DNA from: Flavisphingopyxis sp963800335
GTDB taxonomy: Bacteria; Pseudomonadota; Alphaproteobacteria; Sphingomonadales; Sphingomonadaceae
Direction of reading: 5' to 3'
Assembly (NCBI GenBank): GCA_963800335.1
Contig: CAWDAN010000001.1
Span: 806,001 to 870,000, forward strand
Length of the DNA stretch: 64,000 nucleotides
Position numbers and translations under genes: made by a program
Notes under the pieces: model-generated
The model's input: the letters and a program-made list of their open reading frames with translations, nothing else
The model's database searches: none
What the model was told of the DNA's origin: nothing
Part shown: positions 43,781 to 53,096 of the stretch, piece by piece
How the letters are laid out: each line of letters begins with the position of its first letter
Position numbering within the stretch: the stretch's first letter is position 1

Positions 43781-45604
43781 ATGTGTGGAATCCTTGGCAT
43801 TCTCGGCAAGGGCGACGTCGCCGGGCCGCTTCTCGAAGGGCTCAGGCGGCTCGAATATCGCGGCTATGATTCGGCCGGCATCTGCACGCTGGTCAACGGC
43901 GGGTTCGACCGTCGCCGCGCGCCGGGCAAGCTCGTCAATCTCGCCGAGCGGCTCGCCGCCGATCCGTTGCCCGGACGGACCGGCATCGCGCACACGCGCT
44001 GGGCGACGCATGGCGCGCCGACCGAGGACAATGCCCATCCGCATATCGTTGGCGACGTCAGCCTGGTGCACAACGGCATCATCGAGAATTTCAAGGAACT
44101 GCGCGATGCGTTGATCGCCGATGGCCGCAGTTTTTCGAGCCAGACCGATACCGAAGTCGTCGGCCATCTCATCGCCCGCGAACTTGAAGGCGGGGCGAGC
44201 CCGCGAGACGCGGTCGCCGCCGTCCTGCCACAGCTGCACGGTGCGTTCAGCCTGGCGATCCTGTTCGCCGGACATGACGACCTGTTGATCGGCGCACGGC
44301 TCGGTTCGCCGCTCGTCGTCGGCTATGGCGATGGCGAGAATTATCTCGGCTCCGACGCGATCGCGCTGGCCCCGCTGACGCAGCGGATATCCTATCTCGA
44401 AGAGGGCGACTGGGCGGTGCTGAGCCGGACCAGCGTCGAGATTTTCGACGTCGATAATGCGCCGGTCGAGCGTGAGATCACCCAGTCGGGCGCGTCGGCC
44501 GCGGCGGTCGAAAAGGGCAATCATCGCCATTACATGCAGAAGGAAATCTTCGAACAGCCGGTGGTCGTCGCGCAGACGCTGCAGGCGTATCTCAAGCCGC
44601 TTGACGGGCGCGTCGCACTGCCGATTCCCGATTTCGACCTGTCGGCAATCGACCGCATCACGATCGTCGCCTGCGGGACGAGCTTCTACGCCGGCATGGT
44701 CGCCAAATACTGGTTCGAGAAATTCGCCCGTGTCCCCGTCGATATCGATGTCGCGAGCGAGTTCCGCTATCGCGATCCCGTCCTAGCGCCCGGCGGCCTC
44801 GCGCTGTTCATCTCGCAATCGGGCGAGACCGCCGACACGCTCGCCGCGCTGCGCCATTGCAAGCACCACGATCAGAAGATCGCCGTCGTCGTCAACGTGC
44901 CGACGAGCACGATGGCGCGCGAGGCCGACCTGCTGCTGCCGACCAATGCCGGGCCGGAAATCGGTGTCGCATCGACCAAGGCTTTCACCTGCCAGCTCGC
45001 GGTGCTCGCAGCCTTTGCCGCCAACCTTGCGCGCGCCAACGGCAAGATCGATGCCGTCGAAGAGGCCGAGATCGTCAAGCATCTCGCCGAAGCGCCCGAG
45101 GCGATGAGCCGAGCGCTCGACCATGACGATGATATCGCGGCGATGGCGGGGCTCGTTTCGCCGGCGCGCGACGTACTCTATCTGGGCCGCGGCCCAGATT
45201 ATCCGATGGCGCTCGAAGGAGCGCTTAAACTAAAGGAAATCAGCTATATCCACGCCGAGGGCTATGCCGCGGGCGAGATGAAGCACGGCCCGATCGCGCT
45301 GATCGACGATGCCGTGCCGGTGATCGTCATCGCGCCGTCGGGCGAGCTGTTCGAAAAAACCGTCAGCAACATGCACGAAGTCGCCGCGCGCGGCGGGCAG
45401 GTGATCCTGATTTCCGATGCTGCGGGTATCGCCGCGGCGGGCGACGGTTGCGTCGCGACGATCGAGATGCCGACCTGCCACCCGCTGATCCAGCCGCTCG
45501 TCTATGCGGTGCCGGTCCAGCTGCTCGCCTATCACGTTGCGGTAGCCAAGGGCACCGACGTCGACCAGCCGCGCAACCTCGCCAAATCGGTGACGGTCGA
45601 ATAG
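43781..45604 (+). CDS. glmS: Glutamine-fructose-6-phosphate aminotransferase (isomerizing)
   Basis: Forms glucosamine-6-phosphate from fructose-6-phosphate and glutamine. 607 residues. The N-terminal nucleophile Cys2 is in MCGILGILGKG, followed by RLEYRGYDSAGIC and THGAPTEDNAHPH. The isomerase half has two SIS domains with ACGTSFYAG, SQSGETADT, STKAFTCQL and a C-terminal AKSVTVE. The start directly abuts the lipoprotein stop (TAA-ATG). No glmS ribozyme features are seen. Confidence 0.97.
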   Translation: MCGILGILGKGDVAGPLLEGLRRLEYRGYDSAGICTLVNGGFDRRRAPGKLVNLAERLAADPLPGRTGIAHTRWATHGAPTEDNAHPHIVGDVSLVHNGIIENFKELRDALIADGRSFSSQTDTEVVGHLIARELEGGASPRDAVAAVLPQLHGAFSLAILFAGHDDLLIGARLGSPLVVGYGDGENYLGSDAIALAPLTQRISYLEEGDWAVLSRTSVEIFDVDNAPVEREITQSGASAAAVEKGNHRHYMQKEIFEQPVVVAQTLQAYLKPLDGRVALPIPDFDLSAIDRITIVACGTSFYAGMVAKYWFEKFARVPVDIDVASEFRYRDPVLAPGGLALFISQSGETADTLAALRHCKHHDQKIAVVVNVPTSTMAREADLLLPTNAGPEIGVASTKAFTCQLAVLAAFAANLARANGKIDAVEEAEIVKHLAEAPEAMSRALDHDDDIAAMAGLVSPARDVLYLGRGPDYPMALEGALKLKEISYIHAEGYAAGEMKHGPIALIDDAVPVIVIAPSGELFEKTVSNMHEVAARGGQVILISDAAGIAAAGDGCVATIEMPTCHPLIQPLVYAVPVQLLAYHVAVAKGTDVDQPRNLAKSVTVE

Positions 45605-45607
45605 GCG

Positions 45608-46543
45608 TCAGTCGCCCACGCCCCTGTATCGTTTCGGGAATGAAGGCGATGTCGTCGATCCGCCATGGCCGCGGCAGGTCGATATCGAGCGGGGACCTGG
45701 CATCTTCGGGGTGCGCGCCCTTGACCTCGAGCTTGATGAAGCGCCCGGTCTCGCGCATCCGGACCTCGGCGTCGGGAAAGGCGATCCTAAGCAAGCCAGC
45801 GGCAATCGCGGCATCCTCGGCAATGCCGTCGCTGTCGAGTCGCGCGGGCGCCCCGTCGACGAGTTCGGCGCTCGACGCCTTCATCGCCTTGAACCCGTCA
45901 TGGACGATGTCGAGCGAGATGAGCGCGGCGGCGCAGCGAGTCGGCCCACCAAAAGCCCAGGCCGAGACCGACGACGCCCGCCAATGCCGGCCGCGCCGGT
46001 CATCCAGTTGGCCTTGTTCATCAAGGCGTCGGTGTGGAGCAATTTGTCTTGCAGCTGTTCGACAGCGGCAATTCGCGGTTGCCGATGAAGATCGGCGGGA
46101 ATCAGCGAATAGAGACTGCGCCCCGAGCATCAGCCAGCCGAGCCAGATCGACTGGCCGAACAGTTCGATCGTGCCGAGCGTGACGTGCTCCGGCTTGAGC
46201 AGGGTCATGCCGATTTCGAACAGCATCAGCGCGCCGATCGCGAACAGGGCTGGTCGCGGCGACGAAAAAGCCCAGGCTGTTGGCGCGCCGCATGCCGAAC
46301 GGAAAGCGGGGCGAATGGTCGTGCGGTCGATTCGAGCCGTGCGGCGACGAGCAAGACGATCGGCGGGACGAGCGCCAGCAGGTCCTCGACCCAGATCGCG
46401 GTCTTCATTGCCTGGCTCTGATCCCATCGCCAGACCCATGAGGATCACGACCGAGGCCGACCAGAAGATGTCCAGTATTCGAGGCGCCTGACCGCGCGAT
46501 GCATCGGCGCGCGCATTTCGTCGGGGAGATGGTCATAGGTCAT
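45608..46543 (-). pseudogene. Cation diffusion facilitator (CDF) transporter, broken by many frameshifts
   Basis: Reading across frames from ATG 46543 gives a recognisable CDF efflux pump: LPDEMRAPMHRAVRRLEYW, then a TM-rich N-terminus, FPFGMRRANSLGFFVAAT, LFEIGMTLLKPEHVTLGTIELFGQSIWLGWLMLG, LLHTDALMNKANWMTG (the HxxxD zinc-site helix), SLDIVHDGFKAMKASSAELVDGAP, and a C-terminal domain. At least seven one-base indels separate the pieces. Residues within each piece look conserved, so sequencing errors are more likely than decay. Its ATG overlaps the lipoprotein stop (ATGA). Convergent with glmS. Confidence 0.75.
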
Positions 46544-47014
46544 GGCGTGCCCGCCTCCTTTGCCACCGCGCGGCTCTCGCGCTCGATCATCGATGTCCAC
46601 CGATTTTCGCCATTGCGCCCGGCGAGCGCTTGAGTTCGGGCTCGTCGCCTCGCCTCGCGGATGGGTGGCCGAGCGCGGGGCGAAGCAGACGCGGTTGTAC
46701 CCACGGGGTCTTGGCGGCAAAGCTGCCGATAACGAGATCGAGCTCGCCCGCTTCGAGGTCGAGGCAGCAGCGGTTCGGACGTCGCCCGCGTAATCTGTGC
46801 GATGCGCGCCGGTCTTGCGTTAAGCCGCGGTGATCAGTCGGCTCACCGCTGCGCGTCGTCCTGCGTGGTCTTTCTGAATTTTCGGCGGGGCCGATCCGGA
46901 TCGTCACGGCGGTGCCGATCGCGTCGGTCGTGCCTTCGACGTCGCGCGGCATGGCTCGCAGCCGGAAATCGCCAAAGCGAGGATCAGACAGAGCGAGCGT
47001 GCACCGGCAAACAT
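46540..47014 (-). pseudogene. Putative lipoprotein upstream of the CDF gene, frameshifted
   Basis: From ATG 47014 a lipoprotein signal is visible (MFAGARSLCLILALAISGCE, lipobox ISGC). Fragments in different frames follow: PRDVEGTTDAI, GTAVTIRIG, LEAGELDLVIGSFAAKTPWVQ, and a C-terminus WISMIERESRAVAKEAGTP ending in TGA at 46540-46542, overlapping the CDF start. Several indels are needed to join them. No function recognised; operon position suggests a link with the transporter. Confidence 0.5.
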
Positions 47015-47165
47015 GGTCTTTTCGAATTCGGACGGCCGATATGGTTCCGTCACCCGGCGCGGCTGGTTGCCGCCCTCCGGCTGGCTGGCTATAAGCCGGC
47101 GACGTCATTGCCGCAGGCCGTTCGGGCACGCGCGGCGCTTTGTACTCTCGAAAGGTCTTGTCTCT

Positions 47166-48380
47166 ATGTCGATCACGCCGTTGATGCCCGTCTATCCCCG
47201 CTGTGCCTTTCGGCCGGTCAAGGGCGAGGGGGCCTATCTGATCGGCGAGGACGGCAGCCGCGCGCTCGATTTTGCCAGCGGCATCGCGGTCAACCTGCTC
47301 GGCCACGGCCATCCGCACCTGACCCAGGCGATCCAGCAGCAGGCGGCGACGCTGATGCACGTCAGCAACATGTACGGCAGCCCGCAGGGCGAAGCGCTCG
47401 CGCAGCGGCTGGTCGATGCGAGCTTCGCCGACACGGTGTTCTTCACCAATTCGGGTGCCGAGGCGGTCGAATGCGCGATCAAGACCGCGCGCCGCTACCA
47501 CTATGTCAACGGCAACCCCGAGCGGACCAACATCATCACCTTCAACAACGCCTTTCACGGACGGACGTTGGGGACGATCAGCGCGACCAACCAGGAAAAA
47601 ATGCGCGACGGGTTCGAGCCGCTGCTCCCCGGGTTCGCCTATGCGCCGTTCGACGACCTCGAAGCGGCGCGCGCGCTGGTCGATGAGCATACTGCCGGGT
47701 TCCTCGTCGAACCGATCCAGGGCGAGGGCGGCATCCGCCCCGCGAGCCAGGAATTCCTCGCCGGCCTGCGCGCGATCTGCGACGAGCACGGCCTCCTCCT
47801 CGTCCTCGACGAGGTTCAGTGCGGCGTCGCGCGGACCGGCGCGCTCTACGCGCACGAACATTACGGCGTGACGCCCGATATCGTCGCCAGCGCCAAGGGG
47901 ATCGGCGGCGGCTTCCCGCTGGGCGCGTGCCTCGCCACCGAGGAAGCGGCCAAGGGGATGGTGTTCGGCACGCACGGATCGACCTATGGCGGCAATCCTC
48001 TGGCGATGGCCGCAGGATCGGCAGTACTCGACGTGATTCTCGAAGACGGTTTCATGGATCAGGTTGCGGCGACCGGCGAACGGCTGCGCGGCGCGCTCGA
48101 ACAGCTGATTCCCAACCACGACGACCTGTTCGACCATGTCCGCGGCAAGGGGCTGATGCTCGGCCTCAAGATGAAGGTCGAAAGCCGCCCGTTTGTCGCG
48201 CACTTGCGCGACAAACACGGCCTGCTGACCGTCGCTGCGGGCGACAATGTCGTGCGCATCCTGCCGCCGCTCAACATCGAACAGCACCATATCGACGAAT
48301 GCATCGAAAAGCTTTCGGCGGGTGCGCGCGATTACGACTATGAAGGCAAGCCGATGGTGAAGGCACCGGTCGCGAAATGA
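47166..48380 (+). CDS. argD: Acetylornithine / succinyldiaminopimelate aminotransferase
   Basis: PLP-dependent class III aminotransferase of arginine (and lysine) synthesis. 404 residues from ATG 47166. Visible: FTNSGAEAVECAIKTARRYH, FHGRTLGTISATNQEK, EPIQGEGGIRPAS, LVLDEVQCGVARTG with the PLP-binding Asp, and the Schiff-base Lys in ASAKGIGGGFPLGA. The stop overlaps the hslO start (ATGA). The ornithine carbamoyltransferase gene argF, which I expect between argD and hslO in related genomes, is not here. Confidence 0.93.
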   Translation: MSITPLMPVYPRCAFRPVKGEGAYLIGEDGSRALDFASGIAVNLLGHGHPHLTQAIQQQAATLMHVSNMYGSPQGEALAQRLVDASFADTVFFTNSGAEAVECAIKTARRYHYVNGNPERTNIITFNNAFHGRTLGTISATNQEKMRDGFEPLLPGFAYAPFDDLEAARALVDEHTAGFLVEPIQGEGGIRPASQEFLAGLRAICDEHGLLLVLDEVQCGVARTGALYAHEHYGVTPDIVASAKGIGGGFPLGACLATEEAAKGMVFGTHGSTYGGNPLAMAAGSAVLDVILEDGFMDQVAATGERLRGALEQLIPNHDDLFDHVRGKGLMLGLKMKVESRPFVAHLRDKHGLLTVAAGDNVVRILPPLNIEQHHIDECIEKLSAGARDYDYEGKPMVKAPVAK

Positions 48381-49327
48381 CCGACGAGATCGAGGTCGGT
48401 AGCGACGGAGCGGGCGGCAGTGCGACCTATTTCGACCGCCCGCTAGCGGTAACGATCCCCGCGCGCCACGCGCGCGGCCGGATCGTCCGGCTGGGCCCGG
48501 TGCTCGACACGATATTGTCGGCGCACGATTATCCCGAACCGATTGCGCGGATCCTCGCCGAGGCACTGGTGCTGACCGCGCTGCTCGGTTCGACGCTCAA
48601 ACAGGCGGGCGGCCAGCTGACGCTCCAGGCGCAGACCGAGGCGGGCATCATCGAGCTGCTGGTGTGCGATTTTCGCGAGGGCGAGCTGCGCGGCTACGTC
48701 AAGTTCGACATCGAGCGCTTCGTCGAGGTTCCCGCCGATCCGTCGCTGTTCGCGCTGTTCGGCAAGGGCTATCTCGCGGTCACCTTCGATCGCCCGGCGG
48801 GCGAGGGGGTCGATGGCGAGCGCTATCAGGGGATCGTCCCGCTCGACGGCGCCAGCATCGCCGAGGCGGCGCAGTCGTATCTCGTCCAGTCCGAACAATT
48901 GCCCAGCCTGGTGCGGATCTCGGCCGATTGCGACACGCCGGGCGAATATGTTGCGGGCGGCATCATGATCCAGCATCTGCCCGAGGGGGAGGAAGGACGC
49001 GAGCGACTCCACACGCGGCTCGACCATCCCGAATGGGACCATGTTCGCGCGCTCGCCGAGACGATCAAACCCGAAGAGCTGCTCGACCCGGCTTTGTCGC
49101 TTGAGGAGGTCGCTTGGCGGCTGTTTCACGAGGATGAGGTGCGCATCCTCGCCGGCGAGACGCTGACGCGCGGATGCCGCTGCGACGCTGCCTATCTGGC
49201 GGGAGTACTCGCGCGTTTTCCCGAAGACGAACGGCGCGATATGGCCGACGAAAACGGAACGATTCCTGTCGATTGCGCATTTTGCGCGAAGATCTTCGCG
49301 ATCCCCGCCGGGCTCGATTCCGCCTAG
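48377..49327 (+). CDS. hslO: Redox-regulated chaperone Hsp33 (HslO)
   Basis: Holdase activated by oxidation. 316 residues. The four zinc cysteines at the C-terminus are present: GCRCDAAY (CxC) and VDCAFCAK (CxxC). The substrate-binding core has HDYPEPIARILAEALVLTALLGSTLKQAGGQLTLQAQTEAG and GKGYLAVTFD. Overlaps argD by four bases. Confidence 0.95.
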   Translation: MTDEIEVGSDGAGGSATYFDRPLAVTIPARHARGRIVRLGPVLDTILSAHDYPEPIARILAEALVLTALLGSTLKQAGGQLTLQAQTEAGIIELLVCDFREGELRGYVKFDIERFVEVPADPSLFALFGKGYLAVTFDRPAGEGVDGERYQGIVPLDGASIAEAAQSYLVQSEQLPSLVRISADCDTPGEYVAGGIMIQHLPEGEEGRERLHTRLDHPEWDHVRALAETIKPEELLDPALSLEEVAWRLFHEDEVRILAGETLTRGCRCDAAYLAGVLARFPEDERRDMADENGTIPVDCAFCAKIFAIPAGLDSA

Positions 49328-49394
49328 CTGTTATTGTCCTGGCGCGTTTGCGTCCCATTTATGCTATTCTGCCCGATAAAGGCTGGATGGAGGG

Positions 49395-49811
49395 ATGCGT
49401 ACGATGCGAAGCCCGATGATCACGACCGGCAAGGTCGGCCTGATGCTCGCACTGATTGCGCTGGCGGTACCGGCACCCGCAATGGCGCCGGGCTTCGTCC
49501 TGCTCGAGCGGATCCAGAAGGGCGCATGGCTGCTCAAGCCCATCGGCGGAGGCGCGCCACGCAAAATCTGCGTTCGCAGCGGCGAGGAATTGCTTGCATT
49601 GCGTCACGTTTCGCGTTCCTGTTCGCGCTATGTCGTCAAGAATGTCGCGAGCGAGCTGACGATCCACATGACGTGCGGCGCGGCAGGCCATGTCCGCACG
49701 ACGCTGCGCTACGAAACGCCGCGGCTGGTCCAGATTTATACGCAGGGAATCGCCGACGGATCGCCATTTTCAGACAGTTATGAGGCCCGGCAAAGCGGCA
49801 GTTGCGACTGA
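49395..49811 (+). CDS. Small secreted protein, unknown
   Basis: 138 residues from ATG 49395 with a GGAGG site upstream. Signal peptide (VGLMLALIALAVPAPAMA) ends near residue 30. Mature part has three or more cysteines (RKICVRSGEELLALRH, SRSCSRYVV, HMTCGAAGHV, SGSCD) and reads like small periplasmic beta proteins of sphingomonads. Function not recognised. Confidence 0.7.
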   Translation: MRTMRSPMITTGKVGLMLALIALAVPAPAMAPGFVLLERIQKGAWLLKPIGGGAPRKICVRSGEELLALRHVSRSCSRYVVKNVASELTIHMTCGAAGHVRTTLRYETPRLVQIYTQGIADGSPFSDSYEARQSGSCD

Positions 49812-49865
49812 CCGCGAACTGCGCGGTGCTTGCGAAGCGCGGCTCTCCTCGCTAGCGCGCCCGCG

Positions 49866-50561
49866 ATGAACACACTTGATGAAAATCTGGCGGTCGTGCT
49901 GCTTTCGGGCGGGCTCGATTCAATGGTCTGTGCTGGGCTGGCGCGCGAGGCGGGGCGCGACGTCCTGGCCCTGACGATCGACTATAACCAGCGCCACCGG
50001 ATCGAACTCGACAGCGCGGCGCGGATTGCCGCGCATGTCGGCGCGCGGCGCCACGTCGTCCTGCCGCTCGACCTCAGCGCGTTTGGCGGATCGGCGCTGA
50101 CCGCCGATATTGCGGTGCCCAAATCGGGCGTCGGCGACGATATTCCCGTCACCTATGTCCCCGCGCGCAACACCGTGTTCCTGTCGCTGTGTCTCGCCTG
50201 GGCCGAGGCGGCGCGCGCGCGCGATATCTATATCGGCGTCAACAGCATGGATTATTCGGGCTATCCCGACTGCCGCCCCGAATTCATCGCCGCCTTTGCC
50301 GATCTCGCCGCGCTGGCGACCAAGGCTGGCGATGGCGGCGAGCGGTTCGCTATCCAGACCCCTCTTCAGCACATGACCAAGGCCGATATCGCCGCCGAAG
50401 CGGTCCGTCTCGGCCTCGACCCGGCGATGAGCTGGTCGTGCTACGATCCGACGCCCGACCTCAAGCATTGCGGCCTGTGCGATAGCTGCCGCTTGCGCCG
50501 CGCAGGTTTTGCCGCGGCCGGGCTCGCCGATCCGACGATCTATGCCGAGGACGCCGACTGA
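49866..50561 (+). CDS. queC: 7-cyano-7-deazaguanine synthase
   Basis: Makes preQ0 from CDG with ATP and ammonia in queuosine synthesis. 231 residues from ATG 49866. N-terminal PP-loop LLSGGLDSMVCAGLA, then VPARNTVFLSLCLAWAE and GVNSMDYSGYPDCRPEF. The C-terminal zinc site has four Cys in SWSCYDPTPDLKHCGLCDSC. Followed by queE after one base. Confidence 0.96.
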   Translation: MNTLDENLAVVLLSGGLDSMVCAGLAREAGRDVLALTIDYNQRHRIELDSAARIAAHVGARRHVVLPLDLSAFGGSALTADIAVPKSGVGDDIPVTYVPARNTVFLSLCLAWAEAARARDIYIGVNSMDYSGYPDCRPEFIAAFADLAALATKAGDGGERFAIQTPLQHMTKADIAAEAVRLGLDPAMSWSCYDPTPDLKHCGLCDSCRLRRAGFAAAGLADPTIYAEDAD

Positions 50562-50562
50562 G

Positions 50563-51195
50563 ATGGCCTATGCAGTCAAGGAGCTGTTCCTGACGTTGCA
50601 GGGCGAGGGTGTCCGCAGCGGTCGCCGCGCGGTCTTCTGTCGCTTTGCCGGGTGTAATCTGTGGTCGGGGCGTGAGCAGGACAGGGCAAGCGCAACCTGC
50701 AAATTCTGCGATACCGATTTCGTCGGCACCAATGGCGCGGGCGGCGGCAAGTTCGCCGATGCCGCCGCGTTAGCCGATGCGATCGCCGGCTTCTGGGGCG
50801 ACGATGAGGCGCTTCGCTATGTCGTGCTGACCGGCGGTGAACCCATGCTCCAGGTTGACGATGCCTTGATCCACGCGCTGCACGATCGCGGCTTCGAGAT
50901 CGCGATCGAGACCAATGGGACGCTGGGCGTTCCGCGCAGCATCGACTGGATCTGCGTCAGCCCGAAGGCGGGGAGTACGACCGTCCAGCGATCGGGTGAT
51001 GAGCTCAAGCTGGTCTGGCCCCAGCCGGGGAGCGATATCGACACGATGGAAGGCTGGGACTTTGCCCACCGCCTCATCCAGCCGATGGACGATGCGCGGA
51101 GCGCGGAAAACATTCGCGCGTGTGTAGACCTCGTGATCGACCGACCCCACTGGCGGCTATCGCTCCAAACGCACAAGCTGCTCGGTATCCGCTAG
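50563..51195 (+). CDS. queE: 7-carboxy-7-deazaguanine synthase
   Basis: Radical SAM enzyme converting CPH4 to CDG in queuosine synthesis. 210 residues from ATG 50563. The cluster motif is the QueE type CX14CX2C in FAGCNLWSGREQDRASATCKFCDTDF-like sequence near residues 31-52. FLTLQGEGVRSGRRAVFCRF precedes it, and LTGGEPMLQ and ETNGTLGVP follow. Confidence 0.94.
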   Translation: MAYAVKELFLTLQGEGVRSGRRAVFCRFAGCNLWSGREQDRASATCKFCDTDFVGTNGAGGGKFADAAALADAIAGFWGDDEALRYVVLTGGEPMLQVDDALIHALHDRGFEIAIETNGTLGVPRSIDWICVSPKAGSTTVQRSGDELKLVWPQPGSDIDTMEGWDFAHRLIQPMDDARSAENIRACVDLVIDRPHWRLSLQTHKLLGIR

Positions 51196-51216
51196 GCGCC
51201 TCGGCGCCGAGCGGCG

Positions 51217-51930
51217 TTATCCATAGACGAGGCCGCGCGGCTGCTGCTTGGCCTGCTGGTAATCGCGCAGGCAGTTCTTCTTGAGCTGGTTTTTGCGGTC
51301 CCAGCACTTGTCATCGAGGCTCGGCAGGACCAGCGGTGACCATTGCGGGCGATAGATCACGCGCAGCTGGTCGCCGCGCGTGATCAAACTGTTGCGAAAT
51401 TCGCGCATCCGCTGGCGCGCTAACTGGGCCATCGTGCCTGCCGGTGCGAAGAGTGCCTCTTGCCCGATTTTCCCGGCGGTCTGGCAGAAGGTATATTGCG
51501 CGGTGACGGTGCCGAAATAGTTGTAGAGGCGCGTACGATAGGTGTCGAACGGCGCTTGCCACTTGGCACCCTGCGTGCGTTTGAAATAGCTTTCGACCGT
51601 CTGATAGGCCCGGACGAACTCGCTCTCATGCTTTTCGAGCGCACCGTTATAGTTTTCGACGGTGAGCAGCATAGGTTCAAACTGGCATTGCAGCGCGGCG
51701 GTGTTGAGGCCGGTGCGCATCGTCCAGGTCAGCGCGGCTTCCTGCTCGGCCGGATTGGCGCCGGGCAGCGGAATGCCGACGTCGATTTCCGACCCCGTCA
51801 CGGGGGCGCCGCTATTGTCGGGCGAAATCCAGAAGAATTGCGCGTGCGCCGGCGATACCGCGGCCAGCGCCAGCATCGTTGCAGCGCAGGCCTTGATCAT
51901 CGTCGGGAGCCATCGGTCGGCTAGGGTCAT
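51217..51930 (-). CDS. Secreted protein, unknown
   Basis: 237 residues if ATG 51930 is used; ATG 51900 would also give a signal peptide (MIKACAATMLALAAVSPAHAQ). ATG 51930 overlaps the stop of the following lipoprotein's neighbour gene upstream (ATGA at 51927-51930), which favours it. Mature part is helical: FVRAYQTVESYFKRTQGAKWQAPFDTYRTRLYNYF, with Cys at TFCQTAGK, DDKCWDRK and KKNCLRDYQQ. No family recognised. Confidence 0.65.
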   Translation of the reverse strand: MTLADRWLPTMIKACAATMLALAAVSPAHAQFFWISPDNSGAPVTGSEIDVGIPLPGANPAEQEAALTWTMRTGLNTAALQCQFEPMLLTVENYNGALEKHESEFVRAYQTVESYFKRTQGAKWQAPFDTYRTRLYNYFGTVTAQYTFCQTAGKIGQEALFAPAGTMAQLARQRMREFRNSLITRGDQLRVIYRPQWSPLVLPSLDDKCWDRKNQLKKNCLRDYQQAKQQPRGLVYG

Positions 51931-52229
51931 TGGTCGGTCTCGCTTTCACTGTCGGTCGCGCTGGGCTGGTATTCGGCGGCGGGCTTCGTCGCCACAGCAG
52001 CCGGAGCGGCGGCTTCATTGGTTGCGGTCGAAGCGGCAACCGCGCTGCTTTCGTTGCGCGTGTCGAGCGGCATCAGTTCGTCGCTGATCGTGCCTTGCGG
52101 GACATCGACCGCATCGAGCCGGGTCACCGTCGTCGTCGCCGAGCCGTCGTCCTGCTTGTCACCGCAGCCGCCCAGTGTGAGTGCGGCGATCGCCGCAAGT
52201 CCCGCTCCAAGCCCGAAATTCCTGATCAT
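51927..52229 (-). CDS. Small lipoprotein, unknown
   Basis: 100 residues from ATG 52229, chosen for the lipoprotein signal MIRNFGLGAGLAAIAALTLGGCGDK (lipobox LGGC). The mature chain is low-complexity, rich in Ala, Thr, Ser, Asp and Glu, with no predicted fold. Its stop overlaps the start of the next secreted protein gene, so the two form an operon. Confidence 0.6.
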   Translation of the reverse strand: MIRNFGLGAGLAAIAALTLGGCGDKQDDGSATTTVTRLDAVDVPQGTISDELMPLDTRNESSAVAASTATNEAAAPAAVATKPAAEYQPSATDSESETDQ

Positions 52230-52293
52230 TCGATCCGCCCGCTGCCGTTGAAGTCCACTCGTTTCACCATGGTTATGGATTCCTAGAGAGTAA

Positions 52294-52974
52294 TCAGCGA
52301 TGAACAAGCGAATTCATCAGGATTCCAAGGCGTTTTTGCAACGCCTCGTCAAAATCGGCCATGCTTGCCGTGCAGCCGAGCGCGGCGAGGCTGGTGACGC
52401 CGTGATCGGCGATGCCGCACGGCACGATCCCGCCGAAATGCGACAGGTCGGGATCGATATTAACCGAAAAACCGTGCATCGTCACCCAGCGGCGCACGCG
52501 CACCCCGATCGCGCCGATCTTGGCATCCTCGCCGTTCGCAAGGCGGGTCCAGATGCCGATCCGCTCGGGCACAGCAAATGCCGTGACGCCGAAATCGGCG
52601 AGCGTCGCGATGACCCACGCCTCGAGCGCGTGGACATAGGCGCGGATGTCGCGACCGCGGCGGGCGAGATCGAGCTGGACATAGCCGACCCGTTGGCCGG
52701 GACCGTGATAGGTGTATTTGCCGCCGCGTCCCGCCGCGAACACGGGAAAGCGCGGGTCGCGCAGGTCGCTTTCGACCGCGCTTGTCCCGGCGGTATAAAG
52801 CGGTGGATGTTCGATCAGCCAGACGCGTTCGGCCGCGCTGTCATCGCGGATCGCGCTCGCCCGCTGTTCCATTTCGGCGAGCGCGAAAGGATAGGGGGTC
52901 AGCCCGGGCGCAACGGTCCAGTGGGGATCGGCAAGGCCCGTCACGGCAGACTGGGTCGGGATCGGCACGGTCAT
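52294..52974 (-). CDS. lipB: Octanoyltransferase LipB
   Basis: Transfers octanoyl from acyl-ACP to lipoyl domains, the first step of lipoate synthesis. 226 residues. Visible: EHPPLYTAGTSA, the signature GRGGKYTYHGPGQRVGYVQLDL, catalytic Lys in AKIGAIGVRVRRWVT, and catalytic Cys in VPCGIADHGVTSL. Its substrates include the GcvH protein encoded at 63153. Confidence 0.95.
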   Translation of the reverse strand: MTVPIPTQSAVTGLADPHWTVAPGLTPYPFALAEMEQRASAIRDDSAAERVWLIEHPPLYTAGTSAVESDLRDPRFPVFAAGRGGKYTYHGPGQRVGYVQLDLARRGRDIRAYVHALEAWVIATLADFGVTAFAVPERIGIWTRLANGEDAKIGAIGVRVRRWVTMHGFSVNIDPDLSHFGGIVPCGIADHGVTSLAALGCTASMADFDEALQKRLGILMNSLVHR

Positions 52975-53096
52975 GTCCGCGATCTGCCCATCGGCGCAGC
53001 ATTCCGCAAGGGCGACATAGCGTCACGGCATCTGGACAGTGCGTCGCTGGCGAGCCATGGTGCGGGGAAATAAAATGGGGCAATCGGGGATATGCT

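Noticed and set aside
43700..43790. glmS ribozyme ahead of glmS
   Set aside because: The lipoprotein gene abuts the glmS start directly, leaving no leader. This element is mainly known from Gram-positive bacteria.
46587..48566. A 659-residue minus-strand open frame across argD
   Set aside because: Antisense to argD with skewed composition. Only its last part coincides with the frameshifted lipoprotein gene.
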